9,959 bases of DNA from Sulfurimonas sp. UBA6792 (GTDB taxonomy: Bacteria > Campylobacterota > Campylobacteria > Campylobacterales > Sulfurimonadaceae), in contig DKFQ01000058.1 in the NCBI GenBank assembly GCA_002452425.1, forward strand, positions 666 through 10,624. The letters are read 5' to 3'. Under the pieces are notes generated by a model. It worked only from the letters and a program-made list of their open reading frames with translations, made no database searches and was not told the origin of the DNA. Each line of letters starts with the position of its first letter. Positions within the stretch are counted from its first letter, which is position 1. Positions 4,867-9,959 of this stretch are shown one piece after another. The translations under genes and the position numbers were made by a program.

Positions 4867-6852
4867 TTAAAACCCTACAGTATAGTTCACTCCGCCCCAG
4901 AATTGTGGGTCGGCGCCTTTTGTTGTGCTGTTTAGTGTTAGCGTGAATCTTCCTATGTCAAATATGCTCTCAACACCAACGGTTGCTCTCATCCAGTTTT
5001 GGTCGTAGTTTTGAGCGTTCATCGTAAATGTCTGCAAGCCGATGAGTTCTCCGCTGATGCCGCTTGCTTGGGCGTCTTTGCGGTGGATGCCCTCTAAAGT
5101 CGTGATAATTTTGTTGTTTTCATTGAGTTTAAAGTTGGAGTCAAAGCCGTAGCGGTAATCGGTAATACTCTCGTTGTTGGCATCGAAATGGGCAGGAAAT
5201 CCTCCGCTTGTTTCGGTGTAGGCGTCTGTTTTGATTTTGGCATGGTTGTACTCTACATAAGGGAGAAGCCACTCTTGAAGTGCGTGCCATTGCAGTCTTG
5301 CTTTAAAAGCTTGGATGCTCTGGTTGGCGTTGGCATAAGAGGCATCCAGTGTTCCCGCATTTTCGTAGCCTCTTTTTAAGTCCAAATCATTTTTTCCATA
5401 AAGATATGTAAGTGTTGCGTAAAGTGGGATTGAAACGGGGAGCTTTATGTCCGCATCAAGTGCTACATAGTAACCCTCTGCCTCATTTTTACCATCATAC
5501 AAAAGGTCGCTCTCTCCACTGGTTCTTCCATAGGCTATGGAGTATTTTATATCTTTGTTGTAGCTGTACCCTACCCCGACTTCGGCAAGATAAAAGTCAT
5601 CTTTGGAGTCATATCTGTTGTCATGTGCATAGTCTCCTGCAAGCCACATAAAGTACTTGTCGTCTATGGCTCTGTTGGCTCCAGGGTGTCCGTGTGCTCC
5701 GTGCAGTGCCGTTTGTGCCAAAAGTTCCCCTTGCGTTGCGATGTTGCTCACACTCGCCAGAGAGTTTGCAAATGTGTTAAGCCCCAAAAGTCCGCTGCCG
5801 CCTCGTGCTATAAATGCTTCTATGCCATTAACTGAGGTACCTTGCCCAACTACTACATTTCCATCGGCACTTACACCTAACGCTATAGTATTACTCCAAT
5901 CTGTAAGGGTATAACCGCCCTCTAAAAGCCATTCGCCCAAAGACTGTATCCCTTTTTCTTGTGTCCAGCGAAAAGCTTCTTGTCCACTAATAGAAGTACC
6001 GTATCCTACTACCACGCTTCCATCAGAACTTACGCCATAAGCCAAACTTTCAAAACCTCCTCCAGCTAAATCCCCAAGTCCTACCATCCCGCCGGCTTGT
6101 GTCCAGCGAAATGCTTCATTACCATTGGCTGAGTCACTTTCTCCAACTACTACACTTCCATCTGCACTTACACCACGCGCATTACTATAAAAATCTCCAC
6201 CAGCCAAATCCCCAAGACCAACCATACTGCCAGCTTGCGTCCAGCGAAACGCTTCATTACCGTTTACAGAATTACTCACTCCAATTACTACACTTCCATC
6301 TGCACTTATATCATACGCAATACTATCAAAACTTCCACCGGCTAAATCCCCAAGACCTACCATGCCATCAGCTTGTGTCCAGCGAAATGCTTCATCGCCA
6401 TTTGTGGAATTACTTACTCCAACCACCACACTGCCATCTGTATTAGCGGCATACGCTTGACTATAAAGAGTTCCGCCTGTCAAATCCCCAAGTCCGACCA
6501 TACCACCAGCTTGTGTCCAACGAAAAGCTTCATCACCATTTGTGGATTCACTTATTCCAACTACTACGCTTCCGTCCGCGCTAATACCGTTAGCCCAGCT
6601 GTAATATCCACCACCACTCAAATCTCCCAAACCGACAATGCCTCCAGATTGCGTCCAGCGAAATGCTTGGCTCCCATCAGTGAAATTACTTGACCCAGCT
6701 ACTACGCTTCCATCGGCACTCACACCACTTGCATGACTATAATATGCGCCTCCCGTCAAATCCCCCAGCCCATCCATAGATGCGGCGGCAAGATGTGAGG
6801 ATATAAGCAGCAGTGATGCCGCTATGGAAATCTTTAATCTATTTTTTTTCAT
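4867..6852 (-). CDS. Type Va autotransporter with HAF-repeat passenger, 661 aa
   Basis: The signal peptide is MKKNRLKISIAASLLLISSH followed by LAAA, likely cleaved near residue 24. The passenger (27-350) consists of six 46-residue HAF-type repeats and a longer, diverged seventh; each has the pattern GLGDLxGGxxxS, then SADGSVVVG, then NGxEAFRWTQ. A linker (355-395) leads to an autotransporter beta-barrel of about 270 residues with alternating aromatic strands, for example YSIAYGRTSGESDLLYDG and WGGVNYTVGF, ending in the terminal Phe required by the BAM outer-membrane assembly machinery. The passenger, which is small and probably folds as a repeat-built beta structure, would be displayed at the cell surface; adhesion or surface interaction is inferred. 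No protease motif is evident. AAAGGA lies 7 bases before the ATG. The promoter has the repeat shared with the response regulator gene, so it is probably under control of that system. Confidence 0.88.
   Translation of the reverse strand: MKKNRLKISIAASLLLISSHLAAASMDGLGDLTGGAYYSHASGVSADGSVVAGSSNFTDGSQAFRWTQSGGIVGLGDLSGGGYYSWANGISADGSVVVGISESTNGDEAFRWTQAGGMVGLGDLTGGTLYSQAYAANTDGSVVVGVSNSTNGDEAFRWTQADGMVGLGDLAGGSFDSIAYDISADGSVVIGVSNSVNGNEAFRWTQAGSMVGLGDLAGGDFYSNARGVSADGSVVVGESDSANGNEAFRWTQAGGMVGLGDLAGGGFESLAYGVSSDGSVVVGYGTSISGQEAFRWTQEKGIQSLGEWLLEGGYTLTDWSNTIALGVSADGNVVVGQGTSVNGIEAFIARGGSGLLGLNTFANSLASVSNIATQGELLAQTALHGAHGHPGANRAIDDKYFMWLAGDYAHDNRYDSKDDFYLAEVGVGYSYNKDIKYSIAYGRTSGESDLLYDGKNEAEGYYVALDADIKLPVSIPLYATLTYLYGKNDLDLKRGYENAGTLDASYANANQSIQAFKARLQWHALQEWLLPYVEYNHAKIKTDAYTETSGGFPAHFDANNESITDYRYGFDSNFKLNENNKIITTLEGIHRKDAQASGISGELIGLQTFTMNAQNYDQNWMRATVGVESIFDIGRFTLTLNSTTKGADPQFWGGVNYTVGF
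5947..6774 (-). repeat. Six tandem 138-bp repeats encoding HAF units of 46 residues
   Basis: Residues 27-72, 73-118, 119-164, 165-210, 211-256 and 257-302 are six units of exactly 46 residues (138 bases), with no indels between units. Stretches such as the FRWTQ and SADGSVVVG codons recur almost unchanged, whereas other positions differ, often silently. A seventh copy (303-350, positions 5803-5946) has a 6-residue insertion after the LGEW segment. Exact unit length makes gain or loss of copies by recombination possible. Confidence 0.92.
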
Positions 6853-6879
6853 ATTTTTATCCTTTAAACTCTTTTTTTT

Positions 6880-6916
6880 AGTCTAAGGCATCATCGTTAT
6901 ATTTAGCGTTATATTT
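6880..6916 (-). promoter_or_regulatory. Autotransporter promoter: tandem regulator repeat plus -10 box
   Basis: CGTTATATTT occurs at 6895-6904 and again at 6907-6916, same orientation, 12 bases apart. On the minus strand, 9 bases further downstream is TAGACT (6880-6885), a plausible -10 box. The repeat therefore sits over the -35 position. The same repeat, step and 9-base gap are found at the response regulator promoter, so this is probably the regulator's binding site. It may also affect the divergent kinase gene. Confidence 0.7.
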
Positions 6917-6933
6917 TGTAATTTTCAGTTTTT

Positions 6934-6939
6934 TATAAA
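6934..6939 (+). promoter_or_regulatory. Possible -10 box for the histidine kinase gene
   Basis: TATAAA lies 20 bases before the kinase ATG at 6960. The tandem repeat at 6895-6916 ends 17 bases upstream of it, so regulator bound there could touch both promoters. The ribosome site before the ATG (ACGGT) is poor, suggesting modest kinase expression. Confidence 0.3.
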
Positions 6940-6959
6940 AAAATTGCTACTATTACGGT

Positions 6960-8741
6960 ATGAAATTTGAAACTCGACTCTTTTGCTCACTGCTGTTGTC
7001 TCTTTTTTTAGGCTTTTTTGCCAATGCAAAAACCATCGACATTTACCCCAATGAGGCGGATGTTTCACTGCTTGAAAACTCTGAGATTTTTATAGATGAA
7101 GGTGCGAAACAGAGCTTTGATGCACTGCTTTTGCATCCTGAATACTTTAGCGACTTTACACACTCCTACATCAACAACGATTATACGACAAACGAAGCTC
7201 TCTGGGTGCGCTTTAGCCTCAAAAACAGTTCCGACAAACTCATAGAGAGGGTACTTCACATCGACAACCCCATACTTGACTCTATTACTCTTTACGCATC
7301 AGATGGGAACACTCAAAGTGCGGGTTTGTTGTCTCTTCCCATCTTTGAGGGGATTTTGGATTTTTATTTTCCTGTTGTGTTGCAGCCCAACAGCTCACAG
7401 ACTTATCATCTAAGAGTGCTCTCCAACTCATGCAGTACCAACTTTCATCTACATCTAAGCACAAAAGATATAGTGTGGCAAAAATCGCTCACGCAACAGC
7501 TGATTCAAGGTGCCGCTCTTGCCGCATTGGCTACGCTTATCATCTACAATCTGATTCTGTTTTTGTTTACGCTAGAGAGAGTTTATCTTTTTTATGTGCT
7601 TGCCACTTTTTTTATCACTTACAATCATCTCTCCTACACGGGGATGAATCTGCATCTACTTGGGCTTTTTTACACCGCAGAAGAATTGCCAAACATCATT
7701 AAAACAGACGCATATCTTGGCATTTACTACATCGGGTTTGCTCTTATATTTACCTTGTTGTTTGTGCGTGAGTTTATGTCAATAAAAGAGTTTGCCAAAA
7801 TTGATTTGATGCTCAAAGGACAAATCGCCGTCGCTGTTTTACTTATGGTTCTCTCCTGCGATGCGTTTTATCTTCTTGATATGCTTATTTATGCAGGGTT
7901 GTTTGCTACGGCTTTTATCTTCTGCGTCGCACTCTTTCTTTTTATAAAAAAGCGCCAAAACAGTCTCTACTTTTTGATAGGCTGGGGCGTCAATGCGCTG
8001 GGTCAATTTTTCTTTTTGCTCTACAACATGGGGATATATCTCAGCGATGGCAAATACTGGTACTTTTATGAGATTTCCATCACATTTGAGGCACTGCTTT
8101 TCTCCATTGTTCTTGCTAAAAAGCTAAACCATACAAAAGCGCTTGCGGTGGCGCTTAGCACCAAACAAGTTCTCATCCGAGAACTTCACCATCGGGTCAA
8201 AAACAATCTTCAGTTTATCGTCTCGCTCTATCGCCTCAAACTCAAAAAACATCTCACGCCAGAGGGGCGTATCCTGCTCAAAGAGGCGGAGCAAAACATC
8301 CTCTCTATTGGGAAGATTCATGAGATACTTTATGCACAGCAAAACCTTTCTCATCTTGAAGCATCTCCATATATTCACGATTTGGTAGGCGAAATCCAAA
8401 AAAGCTTTGCCGCTCAAAATATAACCGTGTCGGTAAAAGGGGAAGTGCCTATCAGAATCGAACAAGCGCTCTATTGCGGTATTATCATCAATGAGCTTGT
8501 TACCAACGCTATGAAGTACGCATTTGAGGGCAAAGAAGGCGGACACATCGCCATATCTCTGGCTCAAGATGCTGGGAAGATTGTTTTGTCTCTATGTGAT
8601 GACGGAAGGGGGTTTGACTATGATGCTTGCGAACACTCATTTGGCTTGAGCTTGATTCGCAGACTTGTTGAAGAGGAACTAAAAGGAGCTATGAGCGTAA
8701 AAACAGATAAAGGGAGCTGTTTTACTCTGAGATGGAGTTAA
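6960..8741 (+). CDS. Sensor histidine kinase: DISMED2 sensor, 7TM and HisKA_2/HATPase domains, 593 aa
   Basis: A signal peptide (residues 1-23) precedes a periplasmic 7TMR-DISMED2 domain (about 26-165, with ALWVRFSLKN and HIDNPILDSITLY). This family is thought to bind carbohydrate-like or other small ligands. Seven hydrophobic segments follow (about 181-205, 208-231, 251-272, 287-306, 307-329, 336-361, 367-389), the 7TMR-DISM membrane region. The cytoplasmic part starts with HisKA_2: RELHHRVKNNLQ, with His411 the probable phosphorylation site. The ATPase domain has N-box Asn511 and Asn516 (NELVTNAMKYAF), G1 DDGRGF (547-552) and FGLSLI (561-566). No PAS domain lies between membrane and kinase. 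It is divergent from the autotransporter and convergent with the response regulator, its probable partner. HisKA_2 kinases are usually paired with regulators of the kind found next door. Confidence 0.9.
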   Translation: MKFETRLFCSLLLSLFLGFFANAKTIDIYPNEADVSLLENSEIFIDEGAKQSFDALLLHPEYFSDFTHSYINNDYTTNEALWVRFSLKNSSDKLIERVLHIDNPILDSITLYASDGNTQSAGLLSLPIFEGILDFYFPVVLQPNSSQTYHLRVLSNSCSTNFHLHLSTKDIVWQKSLTQQLIQGAALAALATLIIYNLILFLFTLERVYLFYVLATFFITYNHLSYTGMNLHLLGLFYTAEELPNIIKTDAYLGIYYIGFALIFTLLFVREFMSIKEFAKIDLMLKGQIAVAVLLMVLSCDAFYLLDMLIYAGLFATAFIFCVALFLFIKKRQNSLYFLIGWGVNALGQFFFLLYNMGIYLSDGKYWYFYEISITFEALLFSIVLAKKLNHTKALAVALSTKQVLIRELHHRVKNNLQFIVSLYRLKLKKHLTPEGRILLKEAEQNILSIGKIHEILYAQQNLSHLEASPYIHDLVGEIQKSFAAQNITVSVKGEVPIRIEQALYCGIIINELVTNAMKYAFEGKEGGHIAISLAQDAGKIVLSLCDDGRGFDYDACEHSFGLSLIRRLVEEELKGAMSVKTDKGSCFTLRWS

Positions 8742-9397
8742 TGTTCAAGCATATAGCCACCGTATTTAAAGCTTTGAAAAGATAGATTTTCTAGCTTTGC
8801 TCTAAGACGGTGGAAAAGTTGTCGGCGTGAGGTGTCGCTCACGGGCTGATTGCACCAGACAACATCATCTATGTAGGCAAAAGGAACGATACGTCCACGC
8901 GAGTGAAGCAATAGTAGAAAAAGTTGATGCTCTTTGGCGGTAAGAAGTATCGGCTCATCACGGTAAAACAGCTGCTGCATCTTCAAATCATATCTGTACT
9001 CCGCACCGATTTCACTCGGAAATTGGCGCATTTTGATTTTTAGAGCGCACAGCCTTAGCCCCGCTATAAGCTCATCTTCGTTGAACGGTTTTAGCAAGTA
9101 CCCTGAAAAATCGACTTGGGCGGCACGTTCAAGTGTTGCCTCATCGTGGTACGAAGTAAGAAACAAAACAGGAGTAAGATAGAGTGTTTGAAGCATTTTG
9201 GCAGTTTCAATACCATCCGCCGAACCTTTTATCTCGATATCGGATATAACAATATGGATGGGACGCTTATCGGCCAACTTTAGAGCAGAGGGCATATCAG
9301 AGACAATATACCCGACAAACCCATCCGTCTCATCGACGATACTCTTAACATCCATGGCGATAATGGAATTATCTTCGATTATCAATACATTTAGCAT
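8738..9397 (-). CDS. Response regulator, receiver plus OmpR-type winged helix, 219 aa
   Basis: Residues 1-120 form a receiver domain: acidic pair Glu8-Asp9, phosphoacceptor Asp53 in VISDIEIKG, Thr81 in FLTSYHDE, and Lys103 in LLKPF. The GSADGIETAKML segment after Asp53 is typical of regulators paired with HisKA_2 kinases. Residues 130-219 form a winged-helix DNA-binding domain of the Trans_reg_C type: the LTAKEHQLFLLLL segment, then RRQLFHRLRAKLEN as recognition helix, then the wing FKYGGYML. It would bind tandem direct repeats as a dimer. The stop overlaps that of the kinase on the other strand. The ATG at 9397 has only a weak GAGAG ribosome site. Its promoter carries the same repeat as the autotransporter, suggesting positive autoregulation. 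Confidence 0.9.
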   Translation of the reverse strand: MLNVLIIEDNSIIAMDVKSIVDETDGFVGYIVSDMPSALKLADKRPIHIVISDIEIKGSADGIETAKMLQTLYLTPVLFLTSYHDEATLERAAQVDFSGYLLKPFNEDELIAGLRLCALKIKMRQFPSEIGAEYRYDLKMQQLFYRDEPILLTAKEHQLFLLLLHSRGRIVPFAYIDDVVWCNQPVSDTSRRQLFHRLRAKLENLSFQSFKYGGYMLEH

Positions 9398-9425
9398 CTG
9401 TACTCTCTTGGCTTGAAATAAGAAA

Positions 9426-9462
9426 AGTATAACTTAGAAGCGTTATATTTTGCGTTATATTG
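9426..9462 (-). promoter_or_regulatory. Response regulator promoter: tandem repeat plus -10 box
   Basis: CGTTATATTT at 9441-9450 and CGTTATATTG at 9453-9462 repeat at a 12-base step. On the minus strand the -10 box TATACT (9426-9431) follows after exactly 9 bases. The repeat replaces a -35 box, as is common for promoters activated by OmpR/PhoB-type regulators. It matches the site before the autotransporter at 21 of 24 positions (6894-6917 against 9440-9463). Confidence 0.7.
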
Positions 9463-9476
9463 TATTTATACAAAAC

Positions 9477-9959
9477 TCAACTAACGAGATTATCCATCTC
9501 TTCTTGTCTCTTTTTTATCTCATGAGGTACGACGAAAAAGTGCATAAGCGTGTACATAATCGCCGTAAAGATGAGCAAAATGCCTCCCGTCTCCGTCCAG
9601 CCGTTTTGCGGTATATCTTCACAGCAAAAGCGTTGTAAAAAGTAAGCCGTGCCGAAAGTAACAATGTAGAGCAGGTAGAGCTTCATGCCAAGAGAGGTTA
9701 TGTTTTGCCAAGTTTTTTGTAACACGCCAAGAGGTTTTTCTTCTAGCGGGATAACCTTGGAGCAAAGCTCTAAAAACACCATCTTGTCTGAGATGGAGTT
9801 AAGCTCTATGCTCTCTTTTGTATCTTGCGCTATAAACTCTAGGCGTCTTTTATCGTAGCTTTGAAGGATTTTTTCTATTTTGATGGGGGTTTTATTTTGG
9901 TACTCCAAAAATATATTGCCATCTTTTATAACGATGCTAAAAACATCTAAAGTCGCAAA
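9477..9959 (-). CDS. Membrane protein of unknown function, 5' end beyond the window
   Basis: The 160 visible codons stay open to the right edge with no ATG, so the true start is outside the window. A TTG at 9908 could start a 143-residue form, but its ribosome site is weak. The N-terminal part (first ~90 visible residues) is soluble and charged. Two hydrophobic segments follow, around MKLYLLYIVTFGTAYFL and GILLIFTAIMYTLMHFFVV, separated by a short loop with a CCED motif, then a charged tail (PHEIKKRQEEMD). A two-segment inner-membrane protein is likely. I do not recognise the family. It lies upstream of the response regulator on the same strand; the regulator has its own promoter between them. 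Confidence 0.6.
   Translation of the reverse strand, partial: FATLDVFSIVIKDGNIFLEYQNKTPIKIEKILQSYDKRRLEFIAQDTKESIELNSISDKMVFLELCSKVIPLEEKPLGVLQKTWQNITSLGMKLYLLYIVTFGTAYFLQRFCCEDIPQNGWTETGGILLIFTAIMYTLMHFFVVPHEIKKRQEEMDNLVS

Noticed and set aside
6099..6693. Repetitive open frames on the plus strand across the HAF repeats
   Set aside because: They are His/Leu-rich translations of the opposite strand of the autotransporter repeats, without ribosome sites or family likeness.
5803..6774. Regular repeats as a CRISPR array
   Set aside because: The 138-base units are in frame inside one gene, vary at silent positions and have no spacer structure; they encode HAF repeats.
8124..8567. Minus-strand 147-codon frame inside the kinase gene
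   Set aside because: It is opposite to the conserved HisKA_2 and ATPase motifs of the kinase, so it is a shadow frame.
1..9959. tRNA, rRNA, insertion sequences or integrase/attachment sites
   Set aside because: I saw no tRNA cloverleaf, rRNA stretch, transposase motif or paired terminal repeats at the borders of the AT-rich block, so transfer by a recognisable element is not supported.

Overview
The window looks like a chromosomal piece from a Campylobacterota (epsilonproteobacterial) species, possibly a Sulfurimonas/Sulfuricurvum-like environmental bacterium. This rests on its low-to-moderate GC, AT-rich promoters with TATAAT/TACAAT-type -10 boxes and little -35 conservation, tight gene packing, and the style of its proteins. 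No gene fixes the genus, so the assignment is an inference.

Left part (1-1672). A lysophospholipid-acyltransferase-like gene on the minus strand runs off the left edge. It is preceded one base upstream by a 59-codon gene of unknown function. Divergent from these is a secreted SIMPL (DUF541) domain protein on the plus strand.

Middle part (1734-4864), all minus strand and visibly more AT-rich. Two type II toxin-antitoxin pairs flank a 535-residue exported protein of unknown function. Pair 1 is a Phd-like antitoxin with a PIN-domain toxin. Pair 2 is a Phd/YefM-like antitoxin with a RelE/ParE toxin. Each pair has an inverted repeat lying on its own -10 box, as expected for autorepression. Just upstream of the 535-residue gene is a short stretch with an excellent ribosome binding site, but the frame it opens stops after ten codons while a neighbouring frame reads like a small protein. 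It may be a small gene or a frameshifted remnant.

Right part (4867-9462) appears to be one functional module. A type Va autotransporter carries six tandem 46-residue HAF repeats in its passenger and lies divergent from a membrane histidine kinase (DISMED2 sensor, seven membrane segments, HisKA_2 kinase). The kinase is convergent with a response regulator (receiver plus OmpR-type winged helix), and their stop codons overlap. The promoters of the autotransporter and of the regulator share the same tandem repeat, CGTTATATTT twice at a 12-base step. In both, exactly 9 bases separate the repeat from the -10 box (TAGACT and TATACT). This identical layout at two distant sites is the strongest new signal in the window. 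It suggests that the regulator activates its own gene and the autotransporter in response to the neighbouring kinase.

Right edge. The 3' part of a gene for a small membrane protein of unknown function enters from beyond the window.
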